NCBI GenBank assembly: GCA_000499405.2
Contig: HG738137.1
Span: forward strand, 24,804,317-24,868,316
DNA from: Onchocerca volvulus
Taxonomy: Eukaryota; Nematoda; Chromadorea; Rhabditida; Onchocercidae
Length of the DNA stretch: 64,000 nucleotides
Direction: 5' to 3'
Every line of letters begins with the position of its first letter. Position 1 is the first letter of the stretch. This document shows, in pieces, positions 51,544 to 64,000 of this stretch. Position numbers and translations under genes: made by a program. The notes beneath the pieces are model-generated. The model saw nothing but the letters and a program-made list of their open reading frames with translations. It did not search any database and was not told the origin of the DNA.

Positions 51544-53936
51544 TTAAGCTAACGTTTTTAGTAAAATCTTTTTTTCCTCAATTTCTGGTGTAATTTCTGC
51601 TGGTGTTTCAACGACTTCTAATGTTGGATCAGTGTTTGGCCGTGGCATTACTTCGGTATATGGAAATACCTAAAATAAATTTAAAGATTTTAGACAAATA
51701 ATTTAAGTTCCAACGAATTTACGAGAAACTTATTTAAGATTATAATATTTAATATTTCATAACATATCAATCAATCATTGCTAATTTGTTGAAAATATCA
51801 AATTTGCTTCATAAAAGATATAATTGGGTAAAAAAAAGGCGAAGAACTAACATTGATTCCATTACCAGGATTACTTTTTACCGAAAGCCTTAGCTGAGTA
51901 TTATTCCAGGAAGATGATCCGGTCGGGATCCATTCTTCGATTGTTTCATGAACTACACGATTTGCTGAATGCTCTTTTGATGCCGTCGCTTCCAAACCTT
52001 CAAATAATTTTTAAATTTGATTATTTCATGATAAATTTTTAAAAATAAGTTACCTAGAAATTTAGATTAATCATTATTATTTGTTTAATCCGATCAATAG
52101 TAATGCAGAAAATATTTGCACAAAATCAAAGTAAATGAAATTTTAATATGGATTAAAAAGAATTGATTGATTCAAAATATGATTCTATTCATTTTTTTTT
52201 TTTTTTTTTTTGGCATATGATAAATTATTATTCACATTACCATATTACATGAAAAAATTGTAAAATACTTTAAAAGAATAAAAAAAAAGAAATTTTTTTT
52301 TCTGTATATTTAAAAAAATATGTAAAAATATAAATTAGACGATTATTTACTATATAAAACAATAATTTTCAACGATTTGTGATGTTATGTTATCTTATAC
52401 TGCTCTGATTCATTCTGATAAAATAAAAGAAAAAAAAGAAAAAAAAAAGGGATAAAAAGCAAAGAATGAAGCGCAAAGAATATCAAAGTCAATTTTTATA
52501 GTCAAAAGAGATTGAAGGAAAAATTCTGTCGAAAATTCTATCAAAATTTTTTTTAGATAAGCATAATATTGAACAAATAATTGAATATATCCTTTATTTT
52601 TTCTGATTTACTGTCAGTAAAAATGAAATATTTTATAAATATGATGAAATAATATAAATATGATGAAATAAATCAACGTATTTTGCACAATGAAAATTTG
52701 TAATATTTCTCAAGCAACTGAATCATTTATTCATATTTCCGTACGAAAGCCTTTGTTTTCTCATCCTCCGATCTGCTAATAGAACTCATGTTTCTCGCGT
52801 TTAAAATGTTGAAATTCATGCTTAACTGTCCGGTATATTGTAAGGATTAAACTTGTTTCGAGCATTGTCCATTTGTTATCTTCTATCTTTATAATCAAAT
52901 CCTTTGCATAATTCACGTATTGTAAGCCACTGTCCACTTACCAAAGACTATCAATATAAAAAAGGAAATTCGGACGATTATTCAAGTTTTTTCAATCAGT
53001 TAATTCTTCACTTAAATTACTCAACTCATTCAATCCATTCAACAATCACAACTTTCCAATCCATTCCAACTCGTCGATCCATTTTTTACAACCAATCGAT
53101 CAATTGCAATCATGATATTATCTAACGTTTTTCTATCTTATATCATAGACAACGAATCAATTCTCCGTCAATCAATAAAATCTTTCTCATAAAAATTCAA
53201 CTCTGTTACAATATTAAAAAAAACTTCTCCGACATTTACTCAATAAATACTGTTAATTTTTATGAAATTATTCAAATAGCTTATTTCTAATTGGAATTTT
53301 ATTAAATTTAGCAATAAATAATATGATCAAATAACCGGAACAGCAATCTTCATGATCCGAATCGATAACACTAGCACATTTGGGAGCAGAATGTATAACC
53401 GAAGTTGATGGTATGGTACCATTATTTTTTTGTGCTATCATATCTGTATAATATGTTGTTTCCATACTATATTGAATAGCCTATAATTAAAATAATGTAA
53501 AACATTTCATATGGAGTCATATCTAATAATTAAAATACTTTTAAAATAATTAAAATTTCGATTTCAATTGATTTCCGCACGATAATCATATCCAATATTT
53601 CGTATTTTTGACTTAATATCACTAATACACATGTATTGTTGATAATTAAAAGTGTTAAGTCGATATGATGTTTTCATTGATAAACAAACATTGTTAATGA
53701 TTATAAGTGATAACTGACAAACATTCATACAAATTACCTGTATAAGATACGGAATACCACGAATATTCTTCATAATCATTTCAGCTTTATCACGATCTAA
53801 TACTTCCGAATTATTGCATTTGTTAAGTCGTCGTTCTCGACCAAACAATCGTTTCAAACATTTTGGCCATTTCATTAATGATTTAGGTCGTTTAGTCCAA
53901 ATTGTAATCGAAATGATCAAACCAGCAAGACCGAAA
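51544..53936 (-). CDS. Unrecognised single-pass membrane protein, 3' part
   Basis: Four exons on the minus strand, 53936-53738, 53480-53336, 51997-51852 and 51669-51544, join in frame (205 residues visible) and end at a clear stop after KILLKTLA. The first visible exon begins in a hydrophobic stretch, FGLAGLIISITIW, followed by a strongly basic juxtamembrane part (TKRPKSLMKWPKCLKRLFGR), as in the stop-transfer side of a membrane protein. The rest would be a cytosolic tail rich in Ser, Thr, Asn and acidic residues with CC pairs. I recognise no domain. The exon begins one base into a codon, so upstream exons must exist, but none was found in the 9 kb of AT-rich DNA beyond. The acceptor before exon 51997-51852 is TTTGAAG, not CAG. 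This may be a nematode-specific protein. Confidence 0.65.
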
Positions 53937-56900
53937 CTTAAGAAGGCGATTGTTAAAAAAAGTTACATTTTGCTTTTGCATGAATGATTTTAATTATTAA
54001 GTACAAAGTTTTTTTTATCATATTACAGCTAATTATATCTTTCTATATCCTAAAATTTTGCAAAACGATAAAAATATATGATTCTGGCTTCTGATATTTC
54101 TGATAAGCAGAAATGATCCTGGCTTTGACCATTAAATTTATGTTATTTTTTGAAAAAGTTATTGCTTATATGAAGACTTACGATTTCTTTGTTTTTTTTT
54201 TTAATCGACAAATAATGCATAAATACAATACAGAACAATATTTATGTAACATGTATTTTATAAAATAAATTTAAATTTGTAAAATTATATTTTAATCTAC
54301 GAAATATACAAAATTAGATATTCTCTTTTATCAAGGAATAATATTTTCATCAAATTTGGCTAACGATGAGTAGACATGAAATTTAATTTGATGTGTATGA
54401 GTTAAATCGATATTCTATGAATTTCGAAATAAAAAAAGAAGTCAAGAAACTTTTAGTTTAAATTACATTTAAAAAAAAAAAACATTGGGATAAAACATTA
54501 AGCTTTGTTTTGATAAATTGATTTCCATTCGCAATGTATTTTCAAATTGTGAAAAAATAAATAAATTAAATCCCATAAAAAAAGATGAGCAAGTTAAATT
54601 TATTATCAGAATGTTAAGAAAAATAGATTTTGATAAATTGAATACTTCAACGAGAAGTTAAATAGTAATTTTGGATTCATTTTTGCTGGAAAAATAACTG
54701 GAAATTCTCGATGCATTTTCGATTAATTTAAATGCCATCATTAATAATATTTCCAATTTAATTAAATACCATCATTTGCATTTGAAATTCATATCATTTA
54801 TATATGTCTCATATCATATCATTTATATTTAAAAAAAGCATTAACAATAATATAAACTTTATGTCATGACAAAGATTTATATTGAAATAATTAATAAATG
54901 CATCAATCGACAATCAAAATTTCATTAGGATGCATTAATTTATCATTAAATTACATGGTATTACTTTCTAATTATTAACATATCAAATCAGAATAATTTA
55001 AAGAGTAATTATCAGCAAAATTTTTCGATATCAAATTTCAAACTATTTAAATTAATCAATCAATCGAAGTATGCTATCAAATTAAATCAAATATATTTCA
55101 AACAAACACATCCGAACAATTATCATTATTAGTCTTATTTTCCGACAAAATATATTTTGGATGTCTCCTGAAATAATCGAAATCATTCGATTCTATTTTT
55201 TGTGATATTCAAAAATGGCTTTTAGATTTAGTCAAAAATATGAAATATTAACCAAAAAACGAAAAAAAAGAAAAAAAAAAGAAAACAATCCTAAAGATTT
55301 TGATGATAAATGGCAAATAGATGAGAATAAAAATGGCAGAATAAAAAAAAATTTTTTACTGAATAATTTTCCTTCTATATCATATTTAATCTAATTTTCT
55401 GTTCTTCAAATATTTTAGTGTTAATTTGATCAATTAATATGTCTAAAATACATTAGCGATAATTGATTAATTAATATTTCTAAAAATACTGAAAATATTG
55501 ATCAATCAATATTCAAAAGAAAAAAATTTTTTTTTCATTACATTTACGATATGTATATATTTATCAGTAATTTATAAATAGGTAAATTATTCGCGAAGTT
55601 TATGCAATTAAATAAGTGAAAGAAAACTTTTCTGCAATTATTGTTAATAAGAATTCAATTTATTTACGTTTGTAACGTGAAAATTCAACGTAAATTTTGC
55701 TGTTTTCCGGCATTCTTTGCGTAATATATAAAATATATCAATCAACAATAATTTGTAATTTTAATTTAAAATTATTAACTTAAATTCTTTGATACGATGT
55801 TAATTAAATTTGATCAACACATTTTTTTGTTTACAAACTTTCCATAACTTAAATTTAAATAGGTAGGAAAGTATAAAATTTTATCGCAAATAATTGCCAT
55901 CAGACATTCAAAATATTTACATGAATGGCATGGAAAATTCAACATAATTTTTATCTGCTATTGCATTTATTTAAATAATATAAAAATATATGTTATCAGA
56001 AATAATTAATATTAATTAACTTAAAATGTTGGTATTGATATCGATTAAACTTAATAATATTATTTTTCATATTCAATTTTTTTTCTTTTTTCTTAAAAAA
56101 ATTCACTTCAATTTTTTTTTTTTTTTATCAACTTTCGAATGAGAAGAGGATAAAACGAAAAGTAAACATAAATCAAAGGTTTAGAAGAAAGGAATAAAAT
56201 TTTATTTTTTATTTAAAAAAAAAAAAAAATGACAGAATTTAAGATGAAAGAGGTCGAAATAAGGGCAAAGCAAAGAGAAATAGCAATGAAGCAAAAGAAA
56301 AGTATAAAATTAAGAATGGCTTTATATTATATTAAATGTTTTGTGCTCCTACTTTTCACTACATTCATCAATTGTAAAAAGCCAAGGCCAAGAAAAGAGA
56401 GGAGAAGAAAGAAAGAAAGAAAGAGCCTAGCTTTTCTGGCTTAGATTTCAATCAAAATAAATGTTTTATGCTTTTAAACTACAATAATCGACAAATGCTA
56501 AATTTATCTACCTAAAGAAAAAATTCATTTTTTTTTTTAACCTTTTTATTTTCATCCTTTCTCTATTTTTCATTTTCTTTTTCCTTTTTTTTTTTTTTTA
56601 GTTTTTTGTTTAAAAGTTTCAATTTGATGAATTCTTTCTTAAAAAATTCAGTATCCTTAAACTTTTCTTGTTTTTTTTATTAATTAAATTTTCCATTTTT
56701 TTTTTTTTTGGAAAAATTTTATTTAAAATGCAATTTGCATAATTTTATGTTAATTAGAAAATCGAATTTTTTCAGACAACATTTTGTCATGAGTAAATTA
56801 TTCATTTTATCTGGTTGAAATTAAGTTAAAGTATGATAGGATATATTTTTCGGCAATTATTTTATCATTTAATTTTTAGGCGAGAAGAGATATTGAAATT

Positions 56901-58140
56901 TGTTTAATTACAAATCAATTGGATGGACTGAATGGGATGATTTAAATCTTTCGAAAGGCATTTCTACGAACATATTTCCTGTTAATTTATTTTTCATTGA
57001 ATTTTTAAGAGAAAAATGATGTCAAAATTTGATCAATAAATGGATCAATAATTCGAATGGGATAATTTCAAATCTTTCGAAAGATTTCGATATAAATATA
57101 TAGTTGGTATTAGTGTCATAATCACTGCTATTTTTGAAGAATTATTCAATTCAGTTGAGCGGAAATTCAAATAATCAATACGTACATGCCATTTTAAATT
57201 ATATCAAATTTTTTGTTAAGGAAAGCGAAAATAATTGACAACAATACTATTGAAATGGTAGCAATAGGATTATGTGGAAAAAAAATGATAAGATAATAAT
57301 TTTTGAAAAAATAAGTAATAAAATCAGCAAAATACACAGGGGAAATATCCGACAAGTATTAATTATCATTATAGTTATTAATCAATCATGCTAATATAAC
57401 ATAATTTGATTTATGATTAACTAACAATACATCTATCACTTGGAAATTTTTATTATATTTAGAAAAAACTTCAATATTGAATTTTTTTCAGTATTTATAT
57501 ATTTAATGAAAAACAATTATGAATTTGATTAATTAGAAATATTGATACGAAGTGATTAATAATAAATTCTAATATTTTGAGGAAAAAAAAATTCTCTTTC
57601 CTTTCACACAAATATTTCCGAACATTTCTATAAACAAATTTGTCGTAAAAAAAGATTAATTGCGAGATTTAATTTGAAAAATTTCCCGAAGCTTTTTGAA
57701 AATTAATTGAAAGCAATTTGTAAGCAATTATTGCTACAATTATCAAAACATACGCTCAATCGAGTTGAAATTTTCATTATGATAAATATAAAAGAATATT
57801 TGCAAATCAATCATTAAAAGATTTCATTTTATCTACCTGCTAGGAAGAGATTATTCATTTTCTACCTGCTGATAAGATAAGGATATCAGTGAATCTGATC
57901 GTCTAACTATAATCTATCATAATTTATCATTATGATGACAGTATCTTCATGATTTGTTTCTAGGTAATTTTTATGAAATATCATGTCCGTTATATTTTTA
58001 TATTATCCCGCTCTTATCACTTCCATTTTCAAAAATGAGTCGAATAAAAAAGATAAAAAATGAAGGTTTGTAATCTAACCAGGCAGTGATAAGAAATTTA
58101 GAGATATTTTGTAATTGATACTTGGTAATTATAATAGCAA

Positions 58141-58142
58141 TA

Positions 58143-58234
<92 letters not shown>
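58141..58234. repeat. AAT trinucleotide microsatellite
   Basis: About 30 nearly uninterrupted copies of the AAT/TAA unit, with one TAG-containing variant near each end. The length and purity suggest an unstable, polymorphic locus. It lies in non-coding DNA. Confidence 0.95.
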
Positions 58235-58235
<1 letters not shown>

Positions 58236-61200
58236 GAAAGTTTTCTGAGAGAATTATGATATAAAATATATTTTAAAAATAACCATAGTAACGATGTAAG
58301 CTTTTAATAAATATAACATAGAATGAAACAAAAAAACAAAATGATGGGTAAGACGAATGAAAAATTAATCAAAAATCAATTAATAGCAAATAATAAATGA
58401 TTTATAATGAATGAAATGATTATTTTCGTTTGACATATTGATAGATCTATTTTATCACTAATCAAGAATATAATTTTAGCCTTTTTGTAAAATGATACGA
58501 TTGATAATTAACAAGAATTAAAAATATTCTACATTCAAGGATATTTCAAAATTAAATTGTAAAGTTCGAAATTAAGCAATAATATTAAAAACTCAAGTCC
58601 TCTTTTTTTTTTATCTTTGTCATAAACAATATCAAATAAAAAATAAATTGAAATATCAATTAGCATTTTAATTTATATTACATGTTATTTCTTATAAACA
58701 GTTTATTTCAAATTTGTATTCTATTTTGAAAGGAGAAATTGAATATGATAGTAATGATAGATAAAAAAGATAAGATCAATTACAAAATGCTCAATTCTAT
58801 AATTTAAACTTTTATTTTGTCAGAAATGACGTTGGATGAAGTGATAAGAGAAAATGGAGGGAAAAAAGAGAGAAATGCGAATATTTATTTTTTCGTTCCT
58901 CATATTTCGCAGTCATTTGCAAAATGTCATAGTTGAATAATTTGATAGTTTTTTTCATTTAATAGTTATTAGTATTTTGAAAAAAAAATTTAGCTGCTAA
59001 AAAAATGCTTGCAGTACGTTTTGAAATTCAAATAAGAATAAATGTCTCAAATAACGTCTCTTTTTTTTCTTGTTTATTTCATCAGAAAGTTGAAAAATAA
59101 ATGAGCCCAAAAAAAATTGATTTATTGTTTTTTTTTTTTTTATTATTAAATTATACTAATCTTTTTTTTTGATCATTTTGTTAAAAAATATTGGTTGAAA
59201 AAGTTGACTTGTTGTTTTTTTTTTTTTTTACAATTATAATATACTTGTCCCTTTTTTTTTTGTTTATTTTTATCAAAAAAAAAGCGAACAAAAAGGTTGA
59301 TTTATTGCTTTTTTGTTGTTTTTTTTTTTTTTGTGATTATATTACAGCAGTGAATTTGTTTTAAAATTTTAGCTATTTATCAAATCTTTTTTTTTTAAAT
59401 TTTTTTAGAAAAAAAAATAATATTTACTGTTAGAAAAGTGATGAAAGAAGGAAAAATGGATGTAGTCAATGGTAGATTGCGAAGGGATAAGTGCAATTAG
59501 AAAATGCTCAATTTTTTTTTTTTTTTTTTTCGAGGTTACTAGACAAAATCAATTACTAGAATAAATCTTAGTTTAAGGGATAAAATAGGGAGAGAAGAAT
59601 GAAAAATGAAAACGATGTAACATTAAGTTTGATGATTGAAAGTTTTTGAAAATAATGAATGTAAAATTTGATTTATTTTTAAATCAAATTTAAAACTTTT
59701 TTCCTGAAAAAAATAAGGCGGGAAAATTTATCTCATTTTTTCGTACATTATATATCGATTTACTTTTTTTTTTTTGTTAAAAATTTATTTCCTTTTTTTT
59801 CTTTTTTTTTTCGCAGTAATAAAACTTCTTTTTAATTCTCTTATTTGCATATATTAAAAAATTGGAAGAATTTGGTTATTTATGACAAATTTTAATCAAA
59901 TAAACGAATGAATTTAGCATATTGGATAATAAATAGTATTAATAATTATATGACAACAATATATTAATTTCATTGGAATATGATAATAATATGAATCAAA
60001 TATAATCGGTTATTTAAGCAAAAAAAAAAAACAAAATTTTTTTCACGTATTTTCGTTTCGAAAATTTCATATAAATTGATAAAATGTGAGAAAAAATCAA
60101 AAAAAAAAGAAAGAAATTTTTTTTTCCATTCTTTTAAATAATTTAATATAGAAAGAATAAGAATGAAAAAAAAAAAAAAAATTAATAAAAAGAGAAAGAC
60201 TTTCCAAGTTTATCTTTTAGATTGATTTACGAGTCACTTATTGATTCGTTCTTAAAAAATATTTTAAAATTTTGAACTTTTGAAAACTTTTTCTAAAGTT
60301 CTTTTTCTAAAGTTCAAAAAATAAAAATTAGGCTTAATTTCAAATTTTAAAAGTTGATAAGAGAAAGCAGAGCAATAATTGACAAAATTTTCTCGGAAAT
60401 TAATCAATTGCTAGTCATTTGCATAAATTATACTGATGCATAAGTACTTCTGTTTCCTTTTAGGCGAAAAGAAAGCAGAAAAAGGATATTAAATTAGAAG
60501 TTTTTGATGAAAAACTTTTTCATTCCTTTCTTGCTCGTTTTTTTTTCTAATTTCCTTTTAATGCAACTTTTATTTGAAAGAAATAAAAAAAAAAAAAAAA
60601 AAAAAAAACAAAAGCACAAAAAAAGCAAAATTTTTTGTTCTCCATTCTTTCTTATCATCTAATCTTATCTTTTCTTTCCTTTCTTTGCCTTTGTTTATTT
60701 TTCTAGCTGAGATTAAGGAAAAAAGGATGAATTAAAATAGGATGGAAATTGAAATTAAAAATAGGAATATGAATAGGAATAAATATGATAGTGATATAAA
60801 ATGGAATAGAATAAACAATAATATGAATAACAAATTCTCGGAAATGTAATATTTAATGAGATTAACGATTTAGAGGGAAAAGAGATGTGAAAGAGGTAGA
60901 TTTGATTTCAATGAATTGATAAATTTCAATAAAAATAATAAACTTATCACAAGAAATGCTTGAATGATGTATAATAAAATGAAAATTGAAAATACCATTA
61001 TAATTATTAAATATGAAATAAATTTCACTTTTCATGCTTTATTAATGCAATTGAAATTCGTTCAGATTCAATGCGAAATGATTGAAAAAGAAGTGAAAAG
61101 AATCAATCTTCTATGAAATATTTGTTGAATTTTTTATTTTAATTGAATGTTAATTTCTATATTGAATATCAATTCCTATAATTCTATATAAAATTTCTAC

Positions 61201-62509
61201 ATATAAATTTCTATTATTTCTATATTAATTTTTAGCTAATGCATACTATTACGATAAATAATTAACAGCAATTCATTGAAATCAAATTTTTTTTTTTTTT
61301 TTTTTTTTACACTAATTCATTCAGAAATATATAATATTAAATTATTAAACATTAATTAAAATATTTGCATGATAATATTAAATAATAATGATCAATTATT
61401 TTTCAAACTATTATCATTTGAAAGTTTTTTTTGCATCCTAAAGATTGATTGAATGTGGAAAAAATGAAAAATAAATGAGAAATAAAGAAATGAATAGAAG
61501 TAATAAAATTGGGAAAAAAGTTGAAAGCGAAAAGAGAAGAGAGAAAAATTAAAGATACAATTTTTTTTTTCTTTTTTTTTTGCCTTTGACCATTATTCTC
61601 GTAGAAGTTCTCAATTAATTCATACTATGGAAAGATATTTGCGAAAAGCATCAAATTTTCAATTTATTTCCTTTGAGCTTTTTTTTTCCTTTTTTTTTCG
61701 AATAAAATACATATTACAATTTGTATATCATATTAATAATTGTAGAATTGATTGAAAATCGAAGAAATTAATATCAAAATATTAAAATGGAATATAAAAC
61801 AAAGTCTAAAAAGTAATATTAGAAAGAAAATAATGTTACAATTGAAAAGGAAGCCAAATCAGTTGGAATGATTTATTTTGGTAATTTTGATCAGATTCAA
61901 AAATTTTTTAATTCAATATCATTTCTATTTCAATTTTTATTTTAGTTTCAATATCACCTTTTTTTTATTAACGGAATATTATAATAGTATTAATTCAGAA
62001 AAAAAAAAAATGATATAATAAAAATGACTCGATGCTTTTTTCATTTATTGGAAAAATTTCCGCAGAAATTTATAATGTTCAATTTTTTGCTTTTCTCATG
62101 ATAATTTAAAAATTTAAAAGGAAATGAAATCAATTGGAATTGTTTATTTTGGATTCTTTAATTAATGATAGTGATATCATTTGATATTAGTGGTACTCAA
62201 TCAATATTATTAATTCCATTATTCAAACATCTAATATCAGTTACTAAAACAAATTCTCAGGTATCAATATAGATACATGGCATATGTGTTTATTTTATGA
62301 GATTTATAAAACATATTAATTTTCATTCAGCTGATCGGATTTTTCGACGCTTATTAAACATTTTTTTTTATCACTTGGCAATTTTCAGACTAAAATTCCT
62401 GATTACCTATGTACTGTTTACATTCAACTGTCATCGTTAAGAAAACCGGAGGAAGTAACCGGAATGAATTTTGCGAAGGAAACGGAAATTATTTACGGAA
62501 TGAAAAGTC

Positions 62510-62590
62510 AAAATGCAATTCATGTTCAGGAAATGTATGAAACTTGCTGCTCTGATATTTCAGTTTTCATATCAGGATTCGAAATAGAGA
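62510..62590 (+). pseudogene. Exon-like copy related to the translin-like gene
   Basis: The 16-mer CTTGCTGCTCTGATAT occurs here (about 62552-62567) and again inside the fourth exon of the gene at the right edge (about 63947-63962). Translated in the same frame, the copy reads MFRKCMKLAALIFQFSYQ, against VRQHLVKLAALISPVSYYR in the exon. A stop lies shortly upstream in that frame. A different plus frame here is open for about 80 codons after a TTTTCAG near 62390. This may be a degenerate exon duplicate or an unused alternative exon. Confidence 0.4.
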
Positions 62591-63267
62591 TTGTGCTACT
62601 TTGCTACATATCTTTGTTTGGACAGCAACACTTATGAATAATAACATTCGTAAAGAGGAGATGAAAAGATTGATAATAAAAAGGAAAGATTTATGTAGGT
62701 GAGTTATCTGAGACGACAATCATTCATTTTATCGAAGAGACGGAAGAATGGTACGCAATGTGAGAAGATTAAGGAAGCTTGACGATGATCATTCATTATG
62801 GAGCATATAATGACAGAGAATAAAAGAAAATCATAATAAGAATTTATTGTCTTCAAGATGGTGAAAAGATTGAGAGAATGTTAGAAATAGTTCTATGTGA
62901 TAGTGAAAATAGGGATTGAGGGTGATACATGTTTGCAGATTTGTGGTTTGAATTGTTCTTGTTTAAATTTTAATTTCGAATTTGATTGGAAATGTAATTA
63001 ATTTCTATAACAAATTATTACATTTTGAACAAAAAAGACTTATTTCGATGAATCGTTTCATTATTTATCTCTTTTCCTTGTTCTTCTACCTGTTCTACAG
63101 TATTTGATTAAAATTATTCTAAATTATTGTATTATTTATGAAGTCTACACGGTTAAGGCTATTCGCTTGGTCAATAACCTTTTTATGCATATACGATCAA
63201 ATCATGCAATATTTCAGAACATCAACCATTTGCTGTTTTCTTGCCTTTAATTAAAGTTAATCTAGAA

Positions 63268-64000
63268 ATGGTAGATGCAGTATCACCATTAAATATGACC
63301 AATCCGGTTGATGCTATGTTCGAAACATTCAGAGAATTAGTGGAGAAAGATCGTATTCTGAAAGATGTTAGTTTGCTTTTTTTTTTGACGTAAAATTTCT
63401 GCGTAATATGTTGAAGTTGATATTCAGTGCTATCCAAGCCAAGCAGATGTCGAACTTATAAGTGGTAAATGAATTTACAAATATTACAAGCTATATTATC
63501 TAAATTACGAATAAAATATACAAGGAGTTCTTTTTTCTGTTGTTCCTTGCTTTCTTTTTTTTTTTTTTAATGCTTATAAGCAGGAAAAAAGCATTTAATT
63601 TTTTTCTTCAAATATTTAAAGAAAATAGCGGAAGTTACACATGGAATGGAGTATTGGACATCGAGAATCGTTGCTATATTGCAGAAAACACATACATTCA
63701 AGGATGGACAAGGTATATTATATTATTGGTTGGTGAGATGATAATACCTGATGCGTGTCGCTTTTCTCGAGCTTGATTACCCGTAACCAGTGGGTTAATT
63801 TACTTTTAAAATATTAATTTAGAGAATAATGAATTCTAAATTTAATAAAAGTGTTGACATGCTGTTATTCGTGTTTATTTACAGATGCAGATCTGAGGGA
63901 AGTACAAAATATTCTGCAAAATGAAGTGCGACAGCATTTGGTAAAGCTTGCTGCTCTGATATCTCCCGTGTCATATTACCGGTATGTCTGTTGTTAAGCT
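63268..64000 (+). CDS. Translin-like protein, 5' part (runs off the window)
   Basis: Four exons are visible: 63268-63366, 63428-63464, 63622-63732 and 63885-63981. The last ends at donor GTATGT and the gene continues beyond the window. Exon 1 starts MVDAVSPLNMTNPVDAMFE and continues TFRELVEKDRILKD, resembling the first helix of translin. Exon 4 contains LREVQNILQNEVRQHLVKL followed by AALISPVSYYR. KLAALISPVSYYR lines up with the KLAELVPAGQYYR-type region of fly translin. Translin is an RNA/DNA-binding protein which with TRAX forms the C3PO nuclease that helps activate RNA-induced silencing. Exons 2 and 3 do not resemble translin. Exon 3 starts and ends in phase 1 and could be skipped or spurious. 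An acceptor TTTCAG (63212-63217) lies upstream of the start, and the frame stays open between them, so an earlier coding exon is possible. Confidence 0.5.

Larger units (their letters stand above)
53937..63217. other. Long AT-rich region without recognised genes
   Basis: About 9.3 kb of very AT-rich sequence. It must contain the missing 5' exons and promoter of the minus-strand membrane-protein gene, or a very long intron. Many runs of 10 or more A or T occur between about 56220 and 61310. An AAT microsatellite lies at 58141-58234. Two CAGCAGGTAGAAA-like donor-like phrases on the minus strand near 57837-57875 could mark an exon but carry no convincing frame. More complex sequence reappears after about 62320, including a duplicated exon-like segment. 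The basic frame at 56229-56444 looks like low-complexity chance. Confidence 0.4.

Noticed and set aside
56229..56444. Lys/Arg-rich frame of 71 codons
   Set aside because: A-rich and AG-rich low-complexity DNA with no splice context and no recognisable domain.
62378..62636. Open plus frame of about 80 codons after TTTTCAG (starts TKIPDYLCTVYIQLSS)
   Set aside because: No in-frame donor leads to the exon at 63218, there is no recognisable domain, and it conflicts with the frame that resembles the translin-like exon.
62617..62701. Short frame MNNNIRKEEMKRLIIKRK ending at a strong GTGAGT donor
   Set aside because: Its phase does not match the 63218 exon without creating a stop, so it was not joined to the translin-like gene.
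1..64000. tRNA, rRNA or other structured RNA genes
   Set aside because: No tRNA A/B-box pair or rRNA-like block was recognised by eye. A covariance-model scan was not possible here.

Overview
The window reads as nuclear DNA of a nematode, most likely a spirurid or filarial-type worm. It is strongly AT-rich. Genes are cut into many small exons with worm-like TTTTCAG or TTTTAG acceptors, and several starts sit just behind an acceptor-like sequence, as expected for spliced-leader addition. Gene families were recognised by reading the translated exons; no database was searched, so species and orthology are inference. Exon models were accepted only when every junction kept the reading frame.

Layout. 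The first 25 kb is minus-strand. It holds TMEM199/VMA12 (V-ATPase assembly, 1106-2993), a USP-family deubiquitinase (5603-11835), malonyl-CoA decarboxylase (16516-21226) and the exosome cap subunit CSL4/EXOSC1 (22821-24582). Between EXOSC1 and the next gene lies a divergent 1.5 kb spacer with a 28-bp tandem repeat and a dense cluster of ACGTG motifs. The plus strand then carries a ZC3H3-like CCCH zinc-finger gene (26131-31410). Next is a 17-exon gene for a secreted protein of 978 residues with about nine thrombospondin type 1 repeats and two proline-rich repeat blocks (34589-48075). A decayed Helitron-type helicase copy sits in one of its introns (about 40190-41290).

The last third is gene-poor. 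It holds the 3' half of an unrecognised single-pass membrane protein gene (51544-53936, minus), then about 9 kb of very AT-rich DNA with an AAT microsatellite and poly-T/poly-A tracts. At the right edge are the first exons of a translin-like gene (63268-64000, plus), with what looks like a second copy of one of its exons about 1.4 kb upstream.

The housekeeping genes act in separate processes: vacuolar acidification, ubiquitin removal, malonyl-CoA turnover, and RNA decay and 3'-end processing. EXOSC1 and the ZC3H3-like gene share one divergent spacer and both act in RNA metabolism. The least conventional content is the thrombospondin-repeat protein, the motif-rich divergent spacer, the duplicated splice donor in TMEM199 and the orphan membrane protein. 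No CRISPR array, rRNA or tRNA gene was recognised.
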